Below are positions 1 through 7,923 of a stretch of 64,000 bases of DNA, one piece after another. The DNA comes from Bacillota bacterium (lineage in GTDB: Bacteria > Bacillota > Clostridia > Lachnospirales > Lachnospiraceae), in NCBI GenBank assembly GCA_023414875.1, contig JAEZMV010000018.1, positions 220,547 through 284,546 on the forward strand, written 5' to 3'. The stretch's first letter is position 1. Every line of letters starts with the position of its first letter. A program made the position numbers and the translations under genes. Below the pieces are notes generated by a model that worked only from the letters and a program-made list of their open reading frames with translations, did not search any database and was not told the origin of the DNA.

Positions 1-1
1 A

Positions 2-622
2 ATAGAGAAGCTTTTAGCACCTTATAAAGATTCATTCATAGCAGCTACTTATGCGAGACAACTTCCGGATGAGAAGACAGAATTAATTGAGAAGTATATA
101 CGTAATTATAATTACCCCAAGCAAAGCAGAATTAAGTCCTCGGAGGATATCAATGAGCTAGGGATAAAAACCTTCTTCTGTTCAAATGTATGTGCTACCT
201 ATCGGAATTTTGTCTATAAAAAACTTGGAGGCTTTGTTGATAAAACCATCTTTAATGAAGATATGATTATGGCTTCAGAGATGATAAATGCAAACTACCG
301 TATAGCCTATGTAGCAGAAGCGAAGGTAGTTCATTCCCATAATTACTCCTATCTGCAGCAATTTACAAGAAATTTTGATTTGGGAGTATCTCATAATGAA
401 TATGCTGAGGTGTTTGGTGGAATTAAATCGGAATCAGAGGGTATTAAAATGGTTAAAAACACACTTCAGTACTTAATCAGAAAAAAGAAGTATTTATTAA
501 TGCCGGATTTAATCATAAGTAGCGCTTTTAAATTTGCAGGATATCAGCTGGGAGTCAGATATGATATCTTACCAAAGAATCTTGTGGTACATTTTAGCAT
601 GAACAAATCCTATTGGAAATGA
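2..622 (+). CDS. GT2 family glycosyltransferase (rhamnosyltransferase-like), C-terminal part
   Basis: The frame is open from the first bases of the window, so the N-terminal half, including the nucleotide-sugar binding DxD region, lies upstream. What remains (about 206 residues) has the C-terminal features of bacterial rhamnosyltransferase-like GT2 enzymes: an early YARQLP segment, FFCSNVCATYR, the FNEDMIMASEM acidic motif typical of the catalytic-base region, and HSHNYSYLQQF near the end. These enzymes act at the cytoplasmic face of the membrane and add a sugar to a growing cell-wall polysaccharide. A second GT2 gene follows on the same strand 54 bases later, as expected in a polysaccharide operon. 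The family is clear; donor and acceptor cannot be read from sequence. Confidence 0.85.
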   Translation: MEKLLAPYKDSFIAATYARQLPDEKTELIEKYIRNYNYPKQSRIKSSEDINELGIKTFFCSNVCATYRNFVYKKLGGFVDKTIFNEDMIMASEMINANYRIAYVAEAKVVHSHNYSYLQQFTRNFDLGVSHNEYAEVFGGIKSESEGIKMVKNTLQYLIRKKKYLLMPDLIISSAFKFAGYQLGVRYDILPKNLVVHFSMNKSYWK

Positions 623-676
623 TATAGAGTAGTAAGTCTAGTATTCATAGCATATGAAACAATGGAGAAACGAATT

Positions 677-1606
677 ATGAGCACCGTAGCAATCGTAATG
701 ACAACCTATAACGGAGAAAATTATGTAGGAGAGCAAATTAATTCTATCCTGACCTCATCGTTCCAGGACTTTGAACTATTTATATATGATGATTGCTCTA
801 AGGATAATACCATGACAATATTAAAAGAGTTTGAAGGCCACTATCCTAACAAGGTTCATGCTTTTCAAAATGAAATGAATCTTGGAGTTACTTTGAACTT
901 TTTACAAGCTTTATGCAGGACGACTTCGGAGTATATTATGTTCTGTGATCAGGATGATTTCTGGAAATCCAATAAAATAGCTGTAACATTAAAGAGAATG
1001 AGACATATGGAGGCTCAAATCGGTAAAACTACCCCGCTTGCTGTATTTACGGATGCGACTGTTACGGATAAGGATCTGAATGTGACTAAAAACTCTTTCT
1101 TTTGCTCAAATCATCTAAGCCCGAAAAAAACAGATATTGCTCATATTTTAATGGAAAATAAGCTGATCGGTTGCACTGTAATGGTTAATTCTTCTCTTAG
1201 AAAAGTTCTACAAAGCCGCAGACTTCCTATGCACGCCAGATATCATGATTGGTGGATCGCTTTGATTGCGTCTTCCTTTGGAAAAATCGGATATGTAAAT
1301 GAGAGCACGCTCTTATATCGCCAGCACGGGGGAAATGTTGTTGGAGGTTCAGGTTTTATTTCCTATTTAAAAAATAGAGTTGCATCTCTTTCTATGCAAA
1401 AACAAGCCCTTTTCGCACTTCAACGGCAGGCTGATGAGTTTGTTTCCATCTATGAAGAATTGCTTACAGAAGAAAATAGAGATATTATTCAAACTTTTTC
1501 TACTTTAAGCCAGATGAATTTCTGGAAAAAAAGAAGGCTAATTCTGCAATATGGCTATCTAAAAACAGGTTTCATAAGAAATGTTGGACTTTTATTATTA
1601 ATATGA
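677..1606 (+). CDS. GT2 family glycosyltransferase (rhamnosyltransferase-like)
   Basis: Predicted nucleotide-sugar dependent glycosyltransferase of GT-A fold, about 309 residues. It opens with the family signature MTTYNGENYVGEQINSIL, followed by the nucleotide-binding DDCSKDNT and the metal-binding region FCDQDDFWK. The central HDWWIAL and later LLYRQHGGNVVG match the acceptor-side motifs of rhamnosyltransferases of streptococcal and clostridial wall polysaccharides. An ATG at 662 is in frame, but the GGAG at 664-667 sits nine bases before the ATG at 677, so 677 is preferred. It is the last gene of the surface polysaccharide block; the next genes (ilvN, ilvC) have their own promoter. Sugar specificity is unknown. 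Confidence 0.85.
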   Translation: MSTVAIVMTTYNGENYVGEQINSILTSSFQDFELFIYDDCSKDNTMTILKEFEGHYPNKVHAFQNEMNLGVTLNFLQALCRTTSEYIMFCDQDDFWKSNKIAVTLKRMRHMEAQIGKTTPLAVFTDATVTDKDLNVTKNSFFCSNHLSPKKTDIAHILMENKLIGCTVMVNSSLRKVLQSRRLPMHARYHDWWIALIASSFGKIGYVNESTLLYRQHGGNVVGGSGFISYLKNRVASLSMQKQALFALQRQADEFVSIYEELLTEENRDIIQTFSTLSQMNFWKKRRLILQYGYLKTGFIRNVGLLLLI

Positions 1607-1681
1607 GTTTTGTATTTTTATGCATACACTTTAGTAATTTAAACCAATAAATAATTTCTGTAAATAGCGTAATATCAATAC

Positions 1682-1710
1682 TTGACAAATAGAAACGTTG
1701 CTGATACAAT
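1682..1710 (+). promoter_or_regulatory. Sigma-A promoter of ilvN-ilvC
   Basis: TTGACA at 1682-1687 and TACAAT at 1705-1710 are separated by exactly 17 bases, close to the vegetative consensus. Transcription would start near 1717, about 125 bases before ilvN, and read through the hairpin at 1751-1790. Confidence 0.8.
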
Positions 1711-1750
1711 AACTTAAAACTTAATATTCTTACTTTTTATACAGCAACAG

Positions 1751-1790
1751 AAGCCCCATTGCAGAGTGTCCTGTGGTGTTGGGCTTTTCT
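1751..1790 (+). terminator. Hairpin in the ilvN leader: candidate attenuator or terminator
   Basis: AAGCCC at 1751-1756 pairs with GGGCTT at 1781-1786, with further imperfect pairing inside (GCAG with CTGT), and is followed by TTCTT. Because it lies after the 1682-1710 promoter and before ilvN it would act on ilvN transcription. The leader before it (about 35 bases) is too short for a T-box, and no leader peptide rich in Ile, Leu or Val was found. It may simply be a weak terminator for the upstream glycosyltransferase operon. Confidence 0.5.
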
Positions 1791-1841
1791 TATAAGCTAT
1801 AGACACAGTAATATAAATGTACATAGAGAGAGGAGCTTGCT

Positions 1842-2348
1842 ATGAAAAGAATGGTATTGTCAATTCTGGTGGACAATACGGCCGGTGTACTCAGCCGTGT
1901 ATCCGGTTTGTTTAGTAGAAGAGGTTATAATATCGATAGCTTGACCGTTGGTGAAACCCAGGATCCTACAATCTCCAGAATGACTGTATTGGCTCATGGA
2001 GATGATCAGATATTAGAGCAGATCAGAAAGCAGTTACTTAAGTTAGAAGATGTAATAGAGATCAAGGAGTTAGCTGCAGGTGAATCAGTAACAAGAGAAT
2101 TAATATTAGTAAAAGTAAGCGCTTCCGACAATGACCGACAGGCTATTATTTCGATAGCTGATATTTTCAGAGCAAAAATAGTGGATGTTGCATTGGAATC
2201 CCTCATGATTGAACTAACAGGAAATCAGGATAAAATTGATGCATTTATTAAGTTATTAGATCAATATACCATCAAAGAATTGGTTCGAACCGGAATAACC
2301 GGACTTACCAGGGGTTCAGGAGATATTTCGGATTATATTGAGGAATAG
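1842..2348 (+). CDS. ilvN: Acetolactate synthase small (regulatory) subunit
   Basis: Regulatory subunit of acetohydroxyacid synthase, the first common step of valine, leucine and isoleucine synthesis; it activates the catalytic subunit IlvB and carries the valine feedback site. The 168 residues have the usual layout: an N-terminal ACT domain (about residues 3-75) with LSILVDNTAGVLSRVSGLF and RRGYNIDSLTVG, then the C-terminal AHAS small-subunit domain with RELILVKV and the final LTRGSG. GAGAGGAGC precedes the ATG. It is followed by ilvC 134 bases later. No ilvB lies next to it in this window, although the two subunits are usually encoded together, so the large subunit must be elsewhere. Confidence 0.95.
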   Translation: MKRMVLSILVDNTAGVLSRVSGLFSRRGYNIDSLTVGETQDPTISRMTVLAHGDDQILEQIRKQLLKLEDVIEIKELAAGESVTRELILVKVSASDNDRQAIISIADIFRAKIVDVALESLMIELTGNQDKIDAFIKLLDQYTIKELVRTGITGLTRGSGDISDYIEE

Positions 2349-2428
2349 AGAGTATATAAAGATTATCGAATACTCTTATATATAAATTTTCATCAATTGG
2401 AGATAAGTCTCCAAAAAGAATATGAAGC

Positions 2429-2474
2429 TAGGAGGATAATTCCTCCTAAAACATTTTTTTCAAAAATAGGAGGA
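2429..2474 (+). promoter_or_regulatory. Candidate Shine-Dalgarno switch in the ilvC leader
   Basis: TAGGAGGA at 2429-2436 and TCCTCCTA at 2441-2448 form a perfect 8-bp hairpin with a TAAT loop. The true ribosome site of ilvC at 2467-2474 is an identical TAGGAGGA. The anti-Shine-Dalgarno strand can therefore pair either with the upstream decoy, leaving ilvC translatable, or with the real site, hiding it. A run of seven T at 2454-2460 follows the first hairpin, so it could also act as a terminator. The function is inferred; the repeat is seen directly. Confidence 0.5.
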
Positions 2475-2482
2475 ATTTAAAA

Positions 2483-3493
2483 ATGGCTAAGATTTTTTAT
2501 CAACAAGATTGTAACCTTTCATTATTAGAAGGAAAGACCATCGCTGTTATTGGCTATGGTAGCCAGGGACATGCTCATGCACTGAATGCAAAGGAATCAG
2601 GCGTTCATGTTATTATCGGTCTTTATGAAGGAAGTAAATCCTGGGCAAAGGCTGAGGCAGCAGGTTTTGAAGTATATACAGCGGCTGAAGCAGCAAAAAA
2701 AGCAGATATTATAATGATTTTAATCAATGATGAGAAACAGGCAAAAATGTATCATGAATCCATCGCTCCGAATTTAGAGCCTGGAAATGCATTGATGTTT
2801 GCTCATGGCTTCAGTATACATTTTGGACAAATTATTCCTCCGGCAGATGTTGACGTATTAATGATTGCTCCTAAGGGTCCTGGACATACAGTTAGAAGCC
2901 AGTATCAAGAGGGACGTGGGGTACCTTGCCTCATTGCTGTTCATCAGAATGCAACAGGAAAAGCACATGATTTAGGTCTTGCTTATGCTTTGGCAATCGG
3001 TGGAGCTAGAGCAGGTGTTCTTCAGACAACCTTCCGTGAGGAAACAGAGACTGACCTTTTTGGTGAGCAGGCTGTACTGTGTGGTGGTGTTACCGCTCTT
3101 ATGAAGGCTGGTTTTGAGACCTTGGTTGAAGCTGGATATGAGCCTGAGAGTGCTTATTTTGAATGTATCCATGAAATGAAATTAATCGTTGACTTGATTA
3201 ATGAGAGCGGTTTTGCAGGTATGAGATACTCTATCTCCAATACTGCAGAATACGGTGATTATATCACAGGTTCCAAGATTATTACCGCAGAGACAAAGAA
3301 GGCTATGAAACAGGTTCTTACCGATATTCAAGATGGTACCTTTGCACGTAACTGGTTATTAGAAAACCAGGTAGGATGTCCTTACTTTAATGCTAGAAGA
3401 AGAATTGAATCACAGCATGAGCTTGAAAAGGTTGGTGCTGAACTTCGTCAGATGATGAGCTGGACAAATAAGGCTAAATTAATCAATAACTAA
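2483..3493 (+). CDS. ilvC: Ketol-acid reductoisomerase
   Basis: Converts 2-acetolactate (or 2-aceto-2-hydroxybutyrate) to the dihydroxy acid using NAD(P)H and Mg2+, the second common step of branched-chain amino acid synthesis, in the cytoplasm. At 336 residues it is a standard class I enzyme: Rossmann motif GYGSQGHAHALNAK at about 24-37, then KARI domain metal ligands in ETETDLFGEQ and the helical FECIHEMKLIVDLI, SNTAEYGDY. The cofactor loop after the second beta strand reads GLYEGSKSW (46-54), with Tyr48 and Glu49 where NADPH enzymes commonly have Arg and a neutral residue. The ribosome site is TAGGAGGA. Probably co-transcribed with ilvN and ended by the hairpin at 3563-3622. Confidence 0.96.
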   Translation: MAKIFYQQDCNLSLLEGKTIAVIGYGSQGHAHALNAKESGVHVIIGLYEGSKSWAKAEAAGFEVYTAAEAAKKADIIMILINDEKQAKMYHESIAPNLEPGNALMFAHGFSIHFGQIIPPADVDVLMIAPKGPGHTVRSQYQEGRGVPCLIAVHQNATGKAHDLGLAYALAIGGARAGVLQTTFREETETDLFGEQAVLCGGVTALMKAGFETLVEAGYEPESAYFECIHEMKLIVDLINESGFAGMRYSISNTAEYGDYITGSKIITAETKKAMKQVLTDIQDGTFARNWLLENQVGCPYFNARRRIESQHELEKVGAELRQMMSWTNKAKLINN

Positions 3494-3562
3494 AGTTGGT
3501 ATAAGCTTATAAGTAAGATTGATGCTCTAAATAAGAACGTTTATTACATCAATTAATATAAG

Positions 3563-3627
3563 TAGCGAGTGAATTATTATTTTAAGAGAACAAGTCTCTT
3601 TTTGATAGTAGTTCACTCGCTATTTTA
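3563..3627. terminator. Bidirectional terminator between ilvC and larE
   Basis: An 11-bp perfect inverted repeat, TAGCGAGTGAA at 3563-3573 and TTCACTCGCTA at 3612-3622, encloses a smaller hairpin (GAGA/TCTC) and is followed by TTTTA. It lies between two convergent genes and can stop transcription from both sides. Confidence 0.75.
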
Positions 3628-3653
3628 CATGTCTAACTGTGATAAAATCACTT

Positions 3654-4496
3654 TCAGACAATGCTTTTACCCAAACTTAATTCGGAGGAATTGAGAGTCT
3701 CATTCATACTTCCGGTACGGTAGCCCTTCAGATCCAAGGATACATAAGTAAAACCTATCTTTCTAAATTCCTCATATACCTTAGCTCGAACATCAGGATT
3801 AAGTAGTAGGGAAAAACCGTTCTCATCAGTTTCTATTCTGGCAAGATTATCATGAAAACGAACCCGTACCTGCCATATACCAAGATCTAATAACAATTGC
3901 TCTGCTTTATCTATCATTTGCAGACGTTTCGGTGTAATGCTTTCTCCATATGGGAATCTAGAGGAAAGACAGGCGAAGGAAGGTTTGTTCCAGGTTGGCA
4001 GATCCAGTTCTTTTGATAGCTCGCGAATTTCAGCTTTATTGAAACCGATTTGCCGCAAGGGGCTATAGATACCAAGCTCTTTGACAGCAATTAATCCGGG
4101 ACGGTAATCTCCGTTATCATCACTGTTGGAAGCCTCCAAAATCGAGATAAAGCCTCGTTCCTCTGCGATTTCTTTTATCTTAGTGAATAATTCTGATTTA
4201 CATAAGTAACAACGGTTTTTGGGGTTTTCGGAAAAACCGTCGATATCCAGCTCCTCTGAATCCACAATGATATGTTCGATACCCTGTGAGGCTGCAAATG
4301 CTGCTGCTTCCATTAGCTCCCTTTGTGGAAAACTTAATGAGCGTGCTGTAACAGCGATTACATTAGAGTCTAAGGCCTCCTTGGTAGCTTTTAATAGAAA
4401 AGTTGAGTCTACACCGCCGGAGAAGGCTACTATAGCTTGTTCTAAACTTCTTAGATAATCTTTTAACTCTTCATATTTCTCATGTAAATGATCCAT
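3654..4496 (-). CDS. larE: ATP-dependent sacrificial sulfur transferase, LarE family
   Basis: PP-loop ATPase that adenylates a pyridinium dicarboxylate substrate and donates sulfur, known in lactobacilli for building the nickel-pincer cofactor of lactate racemase. The 280 residues show the PP-loop SGGVDST at 26-32, the NRCYLCK pair at 94-100, and KPSFACLSSRFPYGE with a cysteine at position 176, the same position as the sacrificial cysteine of Lactobacillus plantarum LarE. No larA, larB or larC is nearby, so it is an orphan here and may serve another nickel-pincer enzyme. It is monocistronic, convergent with ilvC and divergent from the TetR gene. Confidence 0.88.
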   Translation of the reverse strand: MDHLHEKYEELKDYLRSLEQAIVAFSGGVDSTFLLKATKEALDSNVIAVTARSLSFPQRELMEAAAFAASQGIEHIIVDSEELDIDGFSENPKNRCYLCKSELFTKIKEIAEERGFISILEASNSDDNGDYRPGLIAVKELGIYSPLRQIGFNKAEIRELSKELDLPTWNKPSFACLSSRFPYGESITPKRLQMIDKAEQLLLDLGIWQVRVRFHDNLARIETDENGFSLLLNPDVRAKVYEEFRKIGFTYVSLDLKGYRTGSMNETLNSSELSLGKSIV

Positions 4497-4818
4497 GTCG
4501 TTCTCCTTTTCCTGACTTTGTACATGACTATTATATCCTCTAAATCATATCAAAATACTATGAAATAATCAAGCTAAGAAAGTCACTATGGTAGAGAAAT
4601 TGTTCTCAGTGAATTACGTGGACTCGGTGTATTGATATAAACTTAAGAAACAGTATTCTAATCTAAGGGTTGAGTTGCTTTTATTTATGTAGGAATATTT
4701 TATTTTACTTGTAATTGTATTCCATAATTGTTATAATAAAACCAGAAAACTAAAAATAGTTTTCTGGTTTTATTATAATTATAGCTGTAAATAAAGAGTA
4801 GTAAGGAAGGGTACCTAT
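4497..4818. other. Intergenic region between divergent larE and the TetR gene
   Basis: This 322-base gap holds the larE start region (a TATAAT-like box reads on the minus strand near 4530) and, at 4709-4778, the TetR promoter with its overlapping palindrome. Positions 4560-4700 contain no gene or clear signal. Confidence 0.6.
4709..4778 (+). promoter_or_regulatory. Promoter of the galactoside operon with overlapping palindromic operator
   Basis: TTGTAA at 4709-4714 and TATAAT at 4732-4737 are 17 bases apart. A near-perfect inverted repeat has arms at 4731-4752 and 4757-4778 (22 bases each, loop AAAA) and starts inside the -10 box, covering the predicted start point. A palindrome in this position, 40 bases before a TetR gene, is the usual place of an autorepression operator. 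The arms could alternatively form a hairpin in the leader RNA. Confidence 0.6.
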
Positions 4819-5376
4819 ATGGATTTAAAAGATAGAATTATTGAGGCAGTGATTGAGGAATTTAATGATAAGGGTCTGAAATTTACGATGGATGATATTG
4901 CAAAGCGTCTTGGCGTTAGTAAACGAACACTATACACAGTCGTACAGGACAAAGAAACACTGTTTATCGAAGCAGTCGATTGTGTGTTTGGAGCAATCAA
5001 GGACAGTGAGAGAGAAGTCATGCAGGACACTTCATTGGATATAGTAGAAAAGCTTAAGAGAATTCTGATTGTACTGCCGCAAAAATATAAAACGATTGAT
5101 TATCGCCAGTTATATGAATTAAAAACGAAACTCCCCAGAATTTATGCAAAAATTGAGACCAGGCTTGAGACGGATTGGGAACCTACCTTTCAGATTATGG
5201 AACAGGCGATGGCGGAAGGAAAGATAAGAAGAATCAGCCTTCCGGTGTTTCAGGCAATGATCAGCGGAACAATTGAGTATTATTTAAGCAGGAGAGTTCT
5301 CATAGATAGCGATATAGCTTATGAAGAAGCTTTGAAGCAAATGTTGGATATTGTATTCAATGGAATCATGAAGTAA
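4819..5376 (+). CDS. TetR/AcrR family transcriptional regulator
   Basis: 185-residue one-component regulator. The N-terminal TetR DNA-binding domain (about residues 3-50) is clear: FTMDDIAKRLGVSKRTLYTVVQDKETLF contains the helix-turn-helix. The C-terminal ligand domain, about 130 residues, is not recognisable by eye, which is normal for the family. The ribosome site is GGAAGG. It precedes the beta-galactosidase by only 12 bases, so it is co-transcribed with the galactoside genes and probably represses them together with itself through the palindrome at 4731-4778. A sugar or related inducer is inferred, although sugar operons more often use LacI or AraC regulators, which makes the pairing worth noting. 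Confidence 0.88.
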   Translation: MDLKDRIIEAVIEEFNDKGLKFTMDDIAKRLGVSKRTLYTVVQDKETLFIEAVDCVFGAIKDSEREVMQDTSLDIVEKLKRILIVLPQKYKTIDYRQLYELKTKLPRIYAKIETRLETDWEPTFQIMEQAMAEGKIRRISLPVFQAMISGTIEYYLSRRVLIDSDIAYEEALKQMLDIVFNGIMK

Positions 5377-5388
5377 AGGGGTGAGTTT

Positions 5389-7821
5389 GTGTCAGAGTAT
5401 ATTAATTTAAATGATGATTGGAAGTTTGATCATTCGTATCAAGATGAGATGATTGAAGTTTTGTATCCCGATGATTTGATGCAGACAGTAAGGCTGCCTC
5501 ATACGAATGTAATTACTCCATTTCATTATTTTGACGAGCAGATTTATCAATTTGTAAGCTGTTATCGTAAAAACCTGATAATTAATAAAGAATGGGAAGA
5601 GAAGCGGGTCTTAATTACCTTTGAGGGAGTGGCACATGTTGCAAAGGTCTATCTGAACGGAAGGTTAATCACCACTCATTACGGGGGTTATACTTCATTT
5701 ACGGTGGATTTAGCTCCCTATCTAAACTTTGATGATATTACTGCAAATGTATTGGCAGTAGTGGTGGATAGCCGAGAAACCTGCAACCTTCCACCCTTTG
5801 GTAATGTGATTGATTATCTTACCTACGGAGGTATCTACCGAGAAGTATCTCTTACGATCAAGGAAGCAGTATCAATTGAGGATGTCTTTATAGTGACACG
5901 GGATATCTGTGACAATAAGGGTAACAATCAAACGGAGCCGACTTTAACAAAGGAAGTAGAACTGCAGGTTAAGTTGCATGGTGACTATCAACAGAAAGAA
6001 TTACAGTATTCGATCATTGATGTAAATAAGACCATACTATATTCGAATATAGCAAAGATTGATTGCCAAGCTCCAATTATTACCTTTAAAGTAACCGGCA
6101 TACATGAATGGGAGCCGGACCACCCTGTTCTATATCATTTGAACCTAGAGTTAATCGATCTATCAGATAATAACCGAATTCTTGATAGTGAAGTTACCCG
6201 ATTTGGGTTCCGTACCTGTGAATTTCGCGAGGACGGTTTTTATTTAAATCACAAAAAGATAAAGCTGCTGGGCTTAAATCGCCATCAGAGTTATCCTTAT
6301 GTCGGGTATGCAATGCCAAAAAGGATGCAGCAGCAGGACGCTGAAATATTGAAGCAGGAGCTTCAGGTAAATGCGGTTCGAACCTCACATTATCCTCAGT
6401 CGAAGCATTTTATTAACCGATGTGACGAATTGGGATTGCTAGTTTTTACTGAAATTCCCGGCTGGCAGCACATTGGTGATGCAAAGTGGAAGGAGATTGC
6501 CTGTGAGAATGTAAAGGAGATGGTGCTTCAATACCGTAATCACCCTTCCATCATTATATGGGGTGTAAGAATTAATGAGTCCCAGGATAATGATGAATTT
6601 TATCAAAGAACAAACCGGGTAGCCCGCGAGCTGGATTCTACCAGACAAACCGGTGGTGTGCGTTATCTGAAAAAGAGTAATTTGTTGGAGGATGTATATA
6701 CCTACAATGATTTTCTTCATAACGGAAGCACAAAAGGAGTCGATAGAAAAGAAGACGTAACGTCCAATCAAAAAGCACCGTATCTGGTAACAGAATTTAA
6801 TGGCCATATGTTTCCGACAAAGGCCTTTGATAACGAAGAACATCGTATGATGCATGCGCTCCGGCATGCCAGGGTACTGGATGGGATATTTGAGCAGGAT
6901 GGAATTGCAGGAGGCTTTGGCTGGTGTATGTTTGACTACAACACCCATAAAGATTTCGGGAGCGGAGATCGGATTTGCTATCACGGTGTAATGGATATGT
7001 TTCGCAATCCAAAGCTTGCAGCTGCGGTATATGCAAGTCAAAGTGACGTTACGGATATTTTTGAGGTAAGCTCCTCTCTTGATATCGGAGAACATCCAGC
7101 CGGAAATATTGGTGAAGTTTATATCTTTACCAATGCCGATAGCGTAAAACTATATAAAAATAATACCCTGATCAAAGAATTTTATCCCAATAAGGATAGG
7201 TATCCTCATCTGCCGCATCCTCCCATTTTAATCGATGATTTTATCGGAAATTTGCTGGAGAAGCAGGAGCATTTTAGACATAAAACAGCGGAACGTTTGA
7301 AGGATATTTTAATGGCAGTTAAAAAGTATGGACCAAACAACCTACCTTTAAAATACAAGATCAAAATGGCGTTTTTAATGATTAAGGAGCGCATGAACAT
7401 GCAGGAAGGGACCAATCTGTATTACCGATATGTCGGTAATTGGGGTGGAAGTGCCACAACCTTTCGATTTGAAGCAATACGAAATAATAAAGTAATCAAA
7501 GTGATTGAGAAGAAGCCGGTAAACCATGTGAAACTGAGTATTATTGTCAAGGATACACTACTTCATGAGGATGAAACCTATGATGTTGCTGAAGTTCGCA
7601 TCACGGCTGTGGATGAAGGCCAGAATCAACTTCCATATTATCAGGAGCCAATTAATTTAGAGGTGTGGGGTGCCATTGAATTGATTGGACCAAGGACAAT
7701 CAGTTTCAAAGGAGGAGCAACCGGTGTATATATAAAAACCAAGGGTATCTTAGGTGAGGGTGGTCTAAAAATAATACAGGCAGATCTGGGAGAGAAGGAA
7801 ATTAAGTTTATCGTCAAATAG
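5389..7821 (+). CDS. GH2 family beta-galactosidase
   Basis: Predicted cytoplasmic retaining glycoside hydrolase, 810 residues, started by GTG behind AAGGGGTGAG. Domain order is that of GH2: N-terminal jelly roll with FEGVAHVAKVYLNG, an Ig-like sandwich, a TIM barrel beginning KLLGLNRHQSYPYVG, and C-terminal sandwich domains. Acid/base Glu397 lies in WGVRINESQD and the nucleophile Glu469 in LVTEFNGH. RTSHYPQ is the conserved barrel motif. No signal peptide. Neighbours are a GPH symporter and a GH36 alpha-galactosidase, so beta- and alpha-galactosides taken up by the symporter are the likely substrates. A beta-glucuronidase or another GH2 specificity cannot be excluded. Confidence 0.85.
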   Translation: MSEYINLNDDWKFDHSYQDEMIEVLYPDDLMQTVRLPHTNVITPFHYFDEQIYQFVSCYRKNLIINKEWEEKRVLITFEGVAHVAKVYLNGRLITTHYGGYTSFTVDLAPYLNFDDITANVLAVVVDSRETCNLPPFGNVIDYLTYGGIYREVSLTIKEAVSIEDVFIVTRDICDNKGNNQTEPTLTKEVELQVKLHGDYQQKELQYSIIDVNKTILYSNIAKIDCQAPIITFKVTGIHEWEPDHPVLYHLNLELIDLSDNNRILDSEVTRFGFRTCEFREDGFYLNHKKIKLLGLNRHQSYPYVGYAMPKRMQQQDAEILKQELQVNAVRTSHYPQSKHFINRCDELGLLVFTEIPGWQHIGDAKWKEIACENVKEMVLQYRNHPSIIIWGVRINESQDNDEFYQRTNRVARELDSTRQTGGVRYLKKSNLLEDVYTYNDFLHNGSTKGVDRKEDVTSNQKAPYLVTEFNGHMFPTKAFDNEEHRMMHALRHARVLDGIFEQDGIAGGFGWCMFDYNTHKDFGSGDRICYHGVMDMFRNPKLAAAVYASQSDVTDIFEVSSSLDIGEHPAGNIGEVYIFTNADSVKLYKNNTLIKEFYPNKDRYPHLPHPPILIDDFIGNLLEKQEHFRHKTAERLKDILMAVKKYGPNNLPLKYKIKMAFLMIKERMNMQEGTNLYYRYVGNWGGSATTFRFEAIRNNKVIKVIEKKPVNHVKLSIIVKDTLLHEDETYDVAEVRITAVDEGQNQLPYYQEPINLEVWGAIELIGPRTISFKGGATGVYIKTKGILGEGGLKIIQADLGEKEIKFIVK

Positions 7822-7923
7822 TAATTAAAGCCTTGGAATAATGAGACTAGTATAATATGAAATTTACTCAATTAATAAGATAGGGGTTTATGTACGAAAA
7901 AAGAGTATAAAAAGGAGAATGGT

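Noticed and set aside
1711..1841. Possible T-box or leader peptide for ilvN
   Set aside because: The leader is too short and lacks the TGGNACCGCG element; no frame rich in Ile, Leu or Val codons was seen.
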